Below, in pieces: positions 22,924 to 31,152 of a stretch of DNA of 64,000 bases. The notes below the pieces were generated by a model. It saw only the letters and a program-made list of their open reading frames with translations, searched no databases and was not told where the DNA came from. Origin of the DNA: Bacteroidales bacterium (lineage in GTDB: Bacteria > Bacteroidota > Bacteroidia > Bacteroidales > JAGOPY01); contig JALNZD010000019.1 of the NCBI GenBank assembly GCA_023229505.1, positions 1 through 64,000 on the forward strand. The letters are read 5' to 3'. Made by a program: the position numbers and the translations under genes. Positions within the stretch are counted from its first letter, which is position 1. Each line of letters opens with the position of its first letter.

Positions 22924-24240
22924 ATGGGACTATCATCAGAAATGAAAAATTTGAGTGAAGATATACTTGCTTCATTCAAAAATCGTATCAAAGAAAATGA
23001 AGAGCTTGTAAACGATGTGCAAAAAACCCTCGACGGATTTAGGAAGGATCATCAGGAAATGGCCGCTGTTTTAAACGCCAAAGCTGCGGCTCTGAGAAAA
23101 GGTCTTGCAACCGGGGAAAAAGAACGGCTGAATACCTTCAATGAATTAATGACCGGCATCCATCGCACGATCGCCTCCATCCAGAAAGAAGTGGTGGCAA
23201 TTCAAACTTCCACCTTCAACATGATCAATGAATTCACAACCGACAGGGCACAAATGGCTGACGAGTTGAATAAATTCTTTGCACAGGGCAGGGCCGACAG
23301 GATGCAAAACGAAAAAAACAGGATAAAGGAATTTGATGCCCTCATGAATAACATCAACGACGAAATCAAAAGCATAAACGAAGAGGTTTTGAGCATCTTC
23401 AAAAATACCAACGATATGCTCGGAAAGTTTGAGAAGGAGCATCTGGAAATGTCGGCTGAGCTTAGAGCAGAACTGAGTAAAAACCTGGCTGAAAGAGTTG
23501 AATATACCAGAACCTTGCTGAATGGGTTTCAGAAAAGATTATCGGAAATCAGCAAAGAAAATCAAAAAATGGCTCAAAAGTTAAGAAAAGATCTTGCCAA
23601 TGGCGGAGTAGAAAGACTTAACGATTACAATGATATAATGAAAGGAATCCATGTGGCAATTAAAGGAATCCGTAAAGAAGTAAAGGATATCCAAAAAGCC
23701 ACTGCCGAAATGCTTGGTGAATTTTCACAAGGCAGAGGCCAGGCCTCGGCTGAGTGGAACAAGATGCAGGACGCCATTGCTCAATTAAGGGAAACAGGCT
23801 TTGTCAAGCCGTCTAAGGAGGCAGTAAAGAAAGTTGAAAAGAAAGAAGCAGTAAAGGAAGCCCCGGTTGAAGCAGTAAAGGAAACCCCGGTTGAAGTAGT
23901 AAAGGAAACCCCGGTTGAAGTAGTAAAGGAAACCCCGGTTGAAGTAGTAAAGGAAACCCCGGTTGAAGTAGTAAAGGAAACCCCGGTTGAAGTAGTAAAG
24001 GAAACCCCGGTTAAAGAAGAACCGGCTTTTACCTCATTTCAAGAAGAGCCAAAGACACTGGAAGAGAAAGTATTGGATTATATCAACAAGCATCCCAAGG
24101 GTGTGAGAATTTCGGAAATGGAACAACCTCTTAGCAAAACCAGAATGAAATTGGGGTTTATTGCCAAAAACTTACTGGATGAAGGAAAAGTACTGAAAAT
24201 TAAAAACATTTACTACCCAAAAACCAGGCGTGAAAGATAG
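22924..24240 (+). CDS. GvpC-like coiled-coil repeat protein with winged-helix tail
   Basis: 438 aa. Residues about 20-300 are long helical repeats of roughly 65 residues, each with an F-x-x-(D/E)-(R/H)-x-x-M-(A/S)-x-E-L start and an (E/A)RL-x-x-(F/Y)N-x-(L/I)M-x-G-I-H centre. This fits a protein that wraps the vesicle like GvpC, although GvpC repeats are 33 residues. Residues 310-365 are seven 8-residue VKETPVEV units encoded by a 24-bp tandem repeat. Residues about 375-438 (EEKVLDYINKHPKGVRISEME...ARNLLDEGKV-type) look like a winged-helix domain. A strong AGGAGG lies before the ATG. Assignment as GvpC is inferred from fold and position. Confidence 0.7.
   Translation: MGLSSEMKNLSEDILASFKNRIKENEELVNDVQKTLDGFRKDHQEMAAVLNAKAAALRKGLATGEKERLNTFNELMTGIHRTIASIQKEVVAIQTSTFNMINEFTTDRAQMADELNKFFAQGRADRMQNEKNRIKEFDALMNNINDEIKSINEEVLSIFKNTNDMLGKFEKEHLEMSAELRAELSKNLAERVEYTRTLLNGFQKRLSEISKENQKMAQKLRKDLANGGVERLNDYNDIMKGIHVAIKGIRKEVKDIQKATAEMLGEFSQGRGQASAEWNKMQDAIAQLRETGFVKPSKEAVKKVEKKEAVKEAPVEAVKETPVEVVKETPVEVVKETPVEVVKETPVEVVKETPVEVVKETPVKEEPAFTSFQEEPKTLEEKVLDYINKHPKGVRISEMEQPLSKTRMKLGFIAKNLLDEGKVLKIKNIYYPKTRRER
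23851..24018 (+). repeat. 24-bp tandem repeat, seven copies, in the GvpC-like gene
   Basis: Units begin at 23851, 23875, 23899, 23923, 23947, 23971 and 23995; the core is GTAAAGGAAACCCCGGTTGA. The middle units are identical and the outer ones slightly changed. In frame it encodes VKETPVEV, a charged, proline-containing rod or linker. Identical copies imply recent expansion. Confidence 0.95.
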
Positions 24241-24302
24241 CGGATTCAAAATATGCATTTAATTATTAAGTTACTTATCTAAATTATCAAACAGAGAAGA
24301 TC

Positions 24303-24614
24303 ATGGCAAAAATAATCAGATGTGTATTTTGTAGTGGAACGGGAAAGGATCCCTTCGATTTACTCTCTCCAATATCACATTGCCTGGTTTGTAACGGCAC
24401 GGGGCGGGTTGAAGTTGATGAACCCATGAAAAAATGTGTTTTTTGTTCGGGTACAGGTAAAAACCCGCTTGGAGCCAGGGTTCCGTGCATCGTATGTGGA
24501 GGCAAGGGAAATAATCACTGCGAAAGTAACACAAAATGTACGCAATGCAAAGGGACGGGAAAATCAAGCGATGGCCTGCCATGTACCCGTTGTGGAGGCA
24601 AAGGATTGAATTGA
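24303..24614 (+). CDS. DnaJ-type zinc-finger protein, six CxxCxGxG repeats
   Basis: 103 aa, almost nothing but CxxCxGxG motifs: CVFCSGTG, CLVCNGTG, CVFCSGTG, CIVCGGKG, CTQCKGTG, CTRCGGKG. DnaJ itself has four such motifs, forming two zinc sites; six would give three. There is no J domain or substrate domain. The J domain occurs separately in the same operon, fused to a GvpF/L protein (30111-31151). The protein could hold unfolded GvpA or work with that J protein. It lies between the GvpC-like and gvpN genes, so it is part of the gas vesicle operon. Confidence 0.85.
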   Translation: MAKIIRCVFCSGTGKDPFDLLSPISHCLVCNGTGRVEVDEPMKKCVFCSGTGKNPLGARVPCIVCGGKGNNHCESNTKCTQCKGTGKSSDGLPCTRCGGKGLN

Positions 24615-24630
24615 CAATGGATTATACCCA

Positions 24631-24816
24631 ATGAACAATGCCGGAAACAATATCAGGAAGAGTTTGCTGAAAAGCCAAGAAGCATTAAATAGGTTTAAAG
24701 CCAGGAAGGAAGCCTTTTTACTTGCAAAGGAACAGATAACAAAGGATATTGAGAAGGCAAGGAACATTTGGAAAAACACTTTGGAACAATTACCCAACCA
24801 GGAATTTAATCAATAA
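24631..24816 (+). CDS. Small helical protein of the gas vesicle operon
   Basis: 61 aa, helical and charged (SLLKSQEALNRFKARKEAFLLAKEQITKDIEKARNIW), with no membrane segment. It starts 16 bases after the zinc-finger gene's stop and ends 27 before gvpN. No family recognised; it could be an accessory or adaptor peptide. Its conserved-looking helix and tight placement argue that it is a real gene. Confidence 0.6.
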   Translation: MNNAGNNIRKSLLKSQEALNRFKARKEAFLLAKEQITKDIEKARNIWKNTLEQLPNQEFNQ

Positions 24817-24843
24817 TTCATTAACTCATCAACCAAACCTACC

Positions 24844-25761
24844 ATGAGCAACAACAATGAAATGAACACCGTACTTGAACTAAGGCCAATGTCTAATTTT
24901 GTTGAAACTGATTACATTAAAGACATTACAAGCCGTGGCCTTACCTACATAAAAGCGGGATTTCCGGTGCATTTCAGAGGCCCGTCGGGAACCGGGAAAA
25001 CAACGATGGCCATGCATCTGGCAAGTAAAATCGGAAGGCCGGTGGTTATCATTCATGGCGATGCCGAGTATAAAACTTCCGATCTCATCGGCAGCGAACA
25101 GGGTTATAAATATAAAAAGCTGGACGACAAATTTATTCATTCTGTCCATAAATATGAGGAGGACATGACTAAACAGTGGGTGAATAACCGTTTAACCATC
25201 GCTGTTAAAAATGGTTTCACACTGATATACGATGAATTTACACGTTCACGTCCTGAAGCAAATAATATACTGCTACCCATCCTGCAGGAGAGAATGCTGA
25301 GCACATCGGCAGCAAAAGAGGAGGATTACTATATGAAGGTGCATCCTGAATTCCGTGCCATCTTTACTTCAAATCCTGAAGAATATGCCGGCGTTAACCG
25401 GACCCAGGATGCCCTTCGCGACAGAATGGTTACCATGGACCTCGATCATTTCGACTATGAAACCGAATTGCAGATTACCAGAGCAAAATCTAACCTTTCG
25501 CTAAAAGATACTGAAATAATAGTTAAAATTGTCAGAGGCTTGCGCGAATCGGGGAAAACTGAATTTGACCCGACCATTCGTGGTTCCATCATGATTGCAA
25601 AAACACTGGCAACTTTAAAAACAACACCATCGAAATCCAAAAGTGTATTCCGAAAAATTTGCCAGGATATTCTCACTTCCGAAACGAGCCGGATTGGCTC
25701 AAAAACCAACCAGGAAAAGGTAAAGACAATTGTTGATGAACTTATCGAACAATATTCCTGA
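24844..25761 (+). CDS. gvpN: GvpN, MoxR-type AAA+ ATPase
   Basis: 305 aa. Walker A GPSGTGKT at residues 46-53 and Walker B TLIYDEF at 126-132; sensor-type FTSNPEEYAGV and the arginine in DALRDRM follow. GvpN is needed in many organisms for the vesicle to grow from a bicone to full width. The N-terminus and the GDAEYKTSDLIG segment match GvpN specifically, distinguishing it from other MoxR ATPases. It follows the 61-aa gene within 27 bases. Confidence 0.93.
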   Translation: MSNNNEMNTVLELRPMSNFVETDYIKDITSRGLTYIKAGFPVHFRGPSGTGKTTMAMHLASKIGRPVVIIHGDAEYKTSDLIGSEQGYKYKKLDDKFIHSVHKYEEDMTKQWVNNRLTIAVKNGFTLIYDEFTRSRPEANNILLPILQERMLSTSAAKEEDYYMKVHPEFRAIFTSNPEEYAGVNRTQDALRDRMVTMDLDHFDYETELQITRAKSNLSLKDTEIIVKIVRGLRESGKTEFDPTIRGSIMIAKTLATLKTTPSKSKSVFRKICQDILTSETSRIGSKTNQEKVKTIVDELIEQYS

Positions 25762-25800
25762 TTTCGCAATAAAACGCCCCATCAACCAATCCATAATATT

Positions 25801-26115
25801 ATGCCAATTTCAAGTGCAATAAAAGGACTTCAGAGCATCAAAAGCATGCAGAATGTCGTCAAATCGGGTATCCCCAACAAGGAGGAATCAGATTTCATTA
25901 AATTGTATCTCTTCGAAAAAGAAAGAACCCGGTTGAAAAGTGAAGAAATAAGGATTCTATTAAGGCTTGAAATCATTCAAAACCGATTGAAGGAAATTCA
26001 GGCGTACAATGAGGAAAAAGCAGGACAGATGAATGTTCCTGACCCGGTAGAAAAGAGTAAAAAGTCCAGGAAGGACGATAAAAAAGATTGGAAAACCATG
26101 TCAATAGATTATTAA
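25801..26115 (+). CDS. Small charged gas vesicle accessory protein (possibly GvpV-like)
   Basis: 104 aa. A central helix (KLYLFEKERTRLKSEEIRILLRLEIIQNRLKEIQ) and a lysine-rich tail. In cyanobacterial clusters GvpV is a similar short helical protein close to gvpN and the F/L genes, so GvpV-like is a possibility, but I cannot confirm homology by eye. It ends 14 bases before the chosen gvpJ start. Confidence 0.5.
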   Translation: MPISSAIKGLQSIKSMQNVVKSGIPNKEESDFIKLYLFEKERTRLKSEEIRILLRLEIIQNRLKEIQAYNEEKAGQMNVPDPVEKSKKSRKDDKKDWKTMSIDY

Positions 26116-26129
26116 AAAAACAATGTACT

Positions 26130-26429
26130 ATGGCTGAAATGACCCATGCGTTACAAGCGACCAATCTTGCCGATATTCTCGAAAGAGTACTCGACAAAGG
26201 GATCGTTATTGCAGGTGATATCAAAATTCAGATAGCGGATATTGACCTGTTAACCATTAAAATCAGGTTGCTTGTGGCTTCGGTCGACAAAGCCATGGAG
26301 ATGGGAATTAACTGGTGGCAGGAAGATACCTATCTCTCGACGAAAGCCAGGGAAAAAGAGCTGATGCAGCAACAGGAAACTTTGGAGGCCCGCCTGCAAA
26401 AACTGGAAGCACTCAATAAACCTTTATAA
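26130..26429 (+). CDS. gvpJ: GvpJ, GvpA-family minor vesicle protein
   Basis: 99 aa from the ATG at 26130. An upstream in-frame ATG at 26088 would overlap the previous gene, so I prefer the later start. The GvpA-type core (LADILERVLDKGIVIAGDIKIQIADIDLLTIKIRLLVASVDKA) is followed by a charged C-terminal tail with a coiled helix (EKELMQQQETLEARLQKLEA), as GvpJ/GvpM/GvpS have. GvpJ is thought to act in nucleation or at the tip of the vesicle. GvpH follows 29 bases later. Confidence 0.88.
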   Translation: MAEMTHALQATNLADILERVLDKGIVIAGDIKIQIADIDLLTIKIRLLVASVDKAMEMGINWWQEDTYLSTKAREKELMQQQETLEARLQKLEALNKPL

Positions 26430-26458
26430 CTGTTATGAACCGTAAAACAGGATGAAAA

Positions 26459-26977
26459 ATGGAAAAAGATAACAACAAAAAGAAAAAGGACGAAGCCGAT
26501 TTTAACCTTTTCGGACTTGGCGGTCTGTTCAAAGGCATCGAAAAACTGGTTGACCTTGCCGGGAAGCTCGAGGAAAAGGGTGGCATCAGCAAGGAAGGCG
26601 AGATCAATTTTGATCATATTAAAAAAGGAATGAAAGGTGTTTATGGCTTTACCATCAACACGGCAGGCGGAGGTGTCCCAAAAGTGGAGACTTTCGGGAA
26701 CATAAAAAAAACACCCGAAGGGCCTAAAGTGGATGAAGAGCGGGAACCGATAACCGATATCTTTGATGAAAAGGATGAGATCGTTGTTATTGCCGAAATG
26801 CCGGGAATAGAGGAAAGTGACCTTGAAATCGACCTGAAGGAAGATATCCTTGAAATTTCGGCTGTAAGCAAAAACAGAACATACCGAAAAGAATTGCTAC
26901 TCCCGGCTAAGGTAATCAAATCAAATCTAATGCACAAATTCACCAATGGCATCCTTGAGATCAGGATAAAAAAATAA
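26459..26977 (+). CDS. gvpH: GvpH, Hsp20-type chaperone
   Basis: 172 aa. The C-terminal 85 residues are an alpha-crystallin (Hsp20) domain: ITDIFDEKDEIVVIAEMPGIEESDLEIDLKEDILEI, ending in NGILEIRIKK. The N-terminal part has a glycine-rich segment (LFGLGGLF) and a KLEEKGG helix. GvpH proteins with this architecture occur in archaeal and bacterial gas vesicle clusters, where the Hsp20 domain is thought to keep GvpA from aggregating. The next gene, a Get3-like ATPase, starts 5 bases after its stop. Confidence 0.86.
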   Translation: MEKDNNKKKKDEADFNLFGLGGLFKGIEKLVDLAGKLEEKGGISKEGEINFDHIKKGMKGVYGFTINTAGGGVPKVETFGNIKKTPEGPKVDEEREPITDIFDEKDEIVVIAEMPGIEESDLEIDLKEDILEISAVSKNRTYRKELLLPAKVIKSNLMHKFTNGILEIRIKK

Positions 26978-26982
26978 ATGTC

Positions 26983-27936
26983 ATGGCACTTGCTGGCTTA
27001 GAAAACAACGACCTTAAACTCATCATTTTCGGCGGGAAAGGTGGTGTTGGAAAAACTAGTTGTGCCATTGCCACAGCACTGGCGTTGTCTGAAAATTTCA
27101 AAACGCTGCTCATCTCCACCGATCCTGCCCATTCCGTGTCGGATTGCCTCGAACAGCAGATTGGCTTTAAAGTTCAGGAAGTTGCCGGCCATAAAAACTT
27201 AGCCGCAATTGAGGTTGTTGCCGACGAAGCACTTTCAAGGTTTAAAACGGAACATCAAGGCGAATTGAAAAAACTTCTTGAAACCTCCACAAATCTTGAC
27301 AACGAGGACATTGATGAGATGCTGACTTTGTCGATACCTGGTATTGATGAGGTGATGAGCTTTAAAACGATTATTGATTTTATTGAGGAAGGACAATACG
27401 ATAAATATGTTGTAGATACAGCGCCAACCGGTCACGCCATGCGACTGATCTCATCGCCGAAACTGCTGGATGAATGGATAAAGGTGGCAGTCAGAATGAG
27501 ATGGAAATACCGCTATATGATCACCAGTTTTTCGGGGTCCTATCAACTGGATGAGGTCGATAGTCTTTTACTGAGCTTGAAAAAAACGGTAAAAAGAATC
27601 GAAAACCTGTTGCGTGATAAAACCAAATGTGAATTTATCCCGGTATGTATCCCCGAAGCGATGGCCATTATGGAAACCGGCCGGTTGCTATCAGACTTAC
27701 GCAAATCTGAAATAATTGCACGGCAGATCATCGTGAACAATGTGATGGTTTCGGAGGAGTGTGGTTTTTGTAAACGAAGAAAAGCTGGCCAATTGAAATA
27801 TATTCAACAGATAAGTGAAATTTTTAACTATTTGAACAAGGTTGAAGTACCGGTGTTTGCTGAAGAGATCAAAGGGCTGAAAGCATTGAATCAGTTGAGG
27901 ATGTATCTTTTTGGTGATAAACCCATCAATCCATAA
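26983..27936 (+). CDS. Get3/ArsA-family ATPase
   Basis: 317 aa. Deviant P-loop FGGKGGVGKT (residues 16-25), switch I STDPAH (45-50), switch II DTAPTGHAMRL (145-155), and a CxxC pair (C260 and C263 in EECGFCKRRKAGQ). That pair, with the KYIQQI stretch after it, matches the zinc-binding dimer interface of Get3/TRC40, which captures hydrophobic tail-anchored proteins. The intact Walker region suggests an active ATPase. Arsenite-type ArsA uses other cysteines and two ATPase domains, so Get3-like is the better fit. Placement between gvpH and the CDC48-like gene suggests that it handles hydrophobic GvpA (inference). Confidence 0.85.
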   Translation: MALAGLENNDLKLIIFGGKGGVGKTSCAIATALALSENFKTLLISTDPAHSVSDCLEQQIGFKVQEVAGHKNLAAIEVVADEALSRFKTEHQGELKKLLETSTNLDNEDIDEMLTLSIPGIDEVMSFKTIIDFIEEGQYDKYVVDTAPTGHAMRLISSPKLLDEWIKVAVRMRWKYRYMITSFSGSYQLDEVDSLLLSLKKTVKRIENLLRDKTKCEFIPVCIPEAMAIMETGRLLSDLRKSEIIARQIIVNNVMVSEECGFCKRRKAGQLKYIQQISEIFNYLNKVEVPVFAEEIKGLKALNQLRMYLFGDKPINP

Positions 27937-27939
27937 ACC

Positions 27940-30099
27940 ATGACCATAATCAAAGACGAAATAGTATTGCGTGTAAAAGAAGCCCCGGTAAGGGATGTGG
28001 GAAGGGCTATTGCCAGGATCGATCCAAAAGATATGAAGTTGATCGGCCTGGAAAGTGGCGACGTGATCGTTATTGAAGGCAAACGTGCCACACCTGTCAA
28101 AATCATGCCATGTTATCCCGAAGACAGGAATAAGAGTATTATTCAGATTGACGGGATTACCAGGGAAAATGCACAGGCTGGCATCGATGAAAAGGTGAAG
28201 ATCGTTAAAACCACCTGCCGGCAGGCTGCAAAAATAAAACTCAAGCCCGATACAAAATCCGGTTCTTTGTTCAAGGCCGATGACGCCAAATACATTGGTT
28301 CGCTCATCAATGGCCTCCCGGTGACAAAAGGAGATAAAGTGAGGGCCACCCTGTTTGGTTCCCGGTCGGTGGATTATACGATAACCGGCACCAATCCGGA
28401 AGGCGTGGTGCTGATACACCCCAATACCGCGTTTCAACTTGAATTGGCAAAGCAGGAGGGGGAAAGCAAAAGAAAGGTTTCCTACGAAGATATCGGTGGA
28501 CTTGGTAATCAAGTTCAACGAATCAGGGAGATGATTGAGCTCCCATTAAAGTATCCCGAAATTTTCGAACGACTTGGTGTTCAGGCTCCCAAAGGCGTAT
28601 TTCTGTATGGCCCTCCGGGAACCGGGAAAACGCTCATCGTTAGAGCGGTGGCTCATGAAACGGATGCCTATTTTATCAACATCTCCGGCCCAGAGATCAT
28701 GGGGAAATTTTATGGGGAAAGCGAAGGCCGGATAAGGAAAATTTTTGAAGAGGCTCAGCAACATGCACCCGCCATCATTTTTATTGATGAAATAGATGCC
28801 ATTGCGCCAAAGCGGGAAGATATGGGCGGCGAAAAACAGGTTGAAAAGCGTGTTGTAGCCCAACTATTATCGCTTATGGACGGATTGGAATCGAGGGGGA
28901 AGGTTATAGTAATTGGCGCAACAAATATTCCTAATTCCATTGATCCGGCATTGAGAAGGCCGGGACGTTTTGATCGCGAAATTTCTATCTCCATTCCTGA
29001 TAAAAAAGGCAGGCTCGAAATTCTTCACATCCATACCAGGGGCATTCCCTTGTCGATGGATGTAGATATGGAAAAACTGGCGGAAATCACCCACGGTTTT
29101 GTGGGCGCCGATTTGGAAGCTTTAGCCAGGGAAGCCGCCATGACTGCTTTGCGGAAAATACTCCCGCAAATCGATTTCGAGATGGCCGAAATCCCTTACG
29201 AACTTTTGATGTCGCTCGAAGTGACCATGGATAACTTTCTTGACGCGATGAAAGAGGTGGAGCCTTCGGCCATCAGGGAAGTATTTGTGGAGGTGCCCGA
29301 TGTGAAATGGGATGATGTCGGCGGCCTTGATGAAATAAAAGAGGCTTTAAAGGAAACGGTGGAATGGCCATTGAAATATGCCGACCTGTTCAAAAAAGCC
29401 GATACCAAACCACCCAAGGGAATTATCCTTCACGGGAAACCCGGCACAGGCAAAACATACCTGGCAAAAGCGCTGGCAAGCGAAAGCGGCGTCAATTTTA
29501 TCTCTGTAAAAGGTCCCCAGATTTTGAGCCGCTATATCGGGGAGTCGGAAAAAGGGGTGAGGGAACTCTTCAGAATGGCAAAACAGGCATCGCCTTGCAT
29601 CTTGTTCCTGGATGAAATTGACAGCCTTACCCCCAGGCGAAATAATGACAGCTCAGGTTCCGGGGTGATCGAGCGGGTGATCGGCCAGTTCCTTACCGAA
29701 ATGGATGGCATTGAAGACATGAAAGGCGTTATTGTGCTGGCTGCAACCAACAGGATCGATTTAATTGACCCGGCTTTGTTAAGAAGCGGCAGGTTCGATC
29801 TGATATTCGAATTGCCACTTCCCGATTTACTAACCAGAGAGAAAATATTCGACATCCATACCCGGAATAAACCCCTTGGTAAAAAAGTAAACCTGAATAA
29901 ACTGGCGCTGAAAACCGACACCCTGACAGGGTCCGATATCGAATTTATTTGCCGGAAAGCCGCTATGCTTGCCATTCGTCAATTGATTGATAAAAACCGT
30001 GAGAAGCCGTCTGAAATTTTCGGTGACATCAGCATCCTTGAAAATCACTTTGAAGAAGCCATACAATTGGTGTTAAAACAAAACGCAACTAAAAAATAA
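27940..30099 (+). CDS. CDC48/VAT-like double-AAA ATPase
   Basis: 719 aa. N-terminal double-psi barrel and beta-clam region (about 1-180: RVKEAPVRDVGRAIARID), then two AAA domains. D1: Walker A GPPGTGKT (224-231), Walker B IIFIDE (279-284), sensor ATNIPNSIDPALRRPGRFD. D2: Walker A GKPGTGKT (499-506), Walker B ILFLDE (554-559). This is the CDC48/p97/VAT architecture of archaea and eukaryotes, so its presence in a bacterium is notable. The D2 P-loop has GKPG where GPPG is usual. It may unfold or remodel Gvp aggregates. It begins 3 bases after the Get3-like stop. Confidence 0.93.
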   Translation: MTIIKDEIVLRVKEAPVRDVGRAIARIDPKDMKLIGLESGDVIVIEGKRATPVKIMPCYPEDRNKSIIQIDGITRENAQAGIDEKVKIVKTTCRQAAKIKLKPDTKSGSLFKADDAKYIGSLINGLPVTKGDKVRATLFGSRSVDYTITGTNPEGVVLIHPNTAFQLELAKQEGESKRKVSYEDIGGLGNQVQRIREMIELPLKYPEIFERLGVQAPKGVFLYGPPGTGKTLIVRAVAHETDAYFINISGPEIMGKFYGESEGRIRKIFEEAQQHAPAIIFIDEIDAIAPKREDMGGEKQVEKRVVAQLLSLMDGLESRGKVIVIGATNIPNSIDPALRRPGRFDREISISIPDKKGRLEILHIHTRGIPLSMDVDMEKLAEITHGFVGADLEALAREAAMTALRKILPQIDFEMAEIPYELLMSLEVTMDNFLDAMKEVEPSAIREVFVEVPDVKWDDVGGLDEIKEALKETVEWPLKYADLFKKADTKPPKGIILHGKPGTGKTYLAKALASESGVNFISVKGPQILSRYIGESEKGVRELFRMAKQASPCILFLDEIDSLTPRRNNDSSGSGVIERVIGQFLTEMDGIEDMKGVIVLAATNRIDLIDPALLRSGRFDLIFELPLPDLLTREKIFDIHTRNKPLGKKVNLNKLALKTDTLTGSDIEFICRKAAMLAIRQLIDKNREKPSEIFGDISILENHFEEAIQLVLKQNATKK

Positions 30100-30110
30100 A
30101 TTCAGATCGC

Positions 30111-31151
30111 ATGGCAACAAAAGGGATATATATTTACGGGATTGTGCCGAACTTTTACAGTACGGATATGTTTAGATCATTGGAGAATTCAGGGGTTTAT
30201 GCCATCACTTTTCAAAACATATCTGCCATTGTTTCCGACAGGAATAGTACACACCTCGATTATTTAGACAGGGAATCCCTGGGATATTTGCTGGTTCATC
30301 ATCAGAAAACGATTGAAGATCTCATGGGGAAAGGATTCGCCATGCTTATCCCTATGCGGCTCGGCACGATTGTAAGCTCAAAGGAAGAGGTTTTTAAAAT
30401 ACTTGCAAACGGCTATGATTTAATTATCGATACCCTGAAGAAAATCGAACACCTGACAGAAATTGACCTTGCAGTGACCTGGGCAGATTTTCCTGGTACC
30501 CTCAAAGAGATCGCTGGCCATCCAGACATCATAGCCATAAAAGATGACATTCTGAAAAAAGCGGACACGCTGTTAAAAATTGACCAGGTGAAAGTGGGGA
30601 TGCTGGTTCAGGCAAAATTAAAAGAAAAAAACACAAAGGTTGAATTGAATATTCTGGATTCTTTGTCACCAATCAGTCTCGATATAAAAACCCATGAGGT
30701 GATGAACGACGAGATGGTTACCAATTCCGCGTTTCTCATTAACAGGAATAATAAAGAAAAATTTGAACAGGTAATGGATCAGCTTGATGAAGAATACAAG
30801 GGGTTGTTGAACTTCAAATTGGTAGGGCCTCTGCCGTGTTATAGTTTTTATACTATTGAAGTAAAAGACCTGAATTCTGAACAGGTGGAACAGGCCAGAA
30901 AAGAGCTTGGACTGAGAGAAGAAACATCGGAATCTGAAATAAAAAAAGCATACCTGGAAAAAGCAAAATTATTTCATCCCGATGCACATCCGGACAATGG
31001 CGACGAAGAAAACTTCAACAGGATCAATAAAGCCTATAATACATTGCTTGATTATTCAGTGTCGGCAAGGCAATCTTCGAAAGATGATTTAATATCTCTG
31101 GCAAAAGAAAAAGTGATTGAAAATTTGATTCTGGTAAAAATAAAGGAATAA
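30111..31151 (+). CDS. gvpF/L: GvpF/L protein fused to a J domain
   Basis: 346 aa. Residues 1-about 250 are a GvpF/L domain (MATKGIYIYGIVP start, AMLIPMRLGTIV middle, LVGPLPCYSFYTIEV end). Residues about 260-316 are a J domain: RKELGL..ETSESEIKKAYLEKAKLFHPDAHPDNGDEENFNRINKAYNTL, with the HPD motif at 289-291 that stimulates Hsp70 ATPase. A C-terminal J domain on GvpF/L is unusual. It could recruit DnaK to the GvpF/L hub that binds GvpA. First of three consecutive gvpF/L genes; the next starts 2 bases later. Confidence 0.88.
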   Translation: MATKGIYIYGIVPNFYSTDMFRSLENSGVYAITFQNISAIVSDRNSTHLDYLDRESLGYLLVHHQKTIEDLMGKGFAMLIPMRLGTIVSSKEEVFKILANGYDLIIDTLKKIEHLTEIDLAVTWADFPGTLKEIAGHPDIIAIKDDILKKADTLLKIDQVKVGMLVQAKLKEKNTKVELNILDSLSPISLDIKTHEVMNDEMVTNSAFLINRNNKEKFEQVMDQLDEEYKGLLNFKLVGPLPCYSFYTIEVKDLNSEQVEQARKELGLREETSESEIKKAYLEKAKLFHPDAHPDNGDEENFNRINKAYNTLLDYSVSARQSSKDDLISLAKEKVIENLILVKIKE

Positions 31152-31152
31152 T

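Noticed and set aside
23851..24018. CRISPR or DR array
   Set aside because: In-frame 24-bp coding repeat with no spacers.
26983..27936. Arsenic resistance ATPase
   Set aside because: Single ATPase domain, Get3-type CxxC, and no arsenic genes around.
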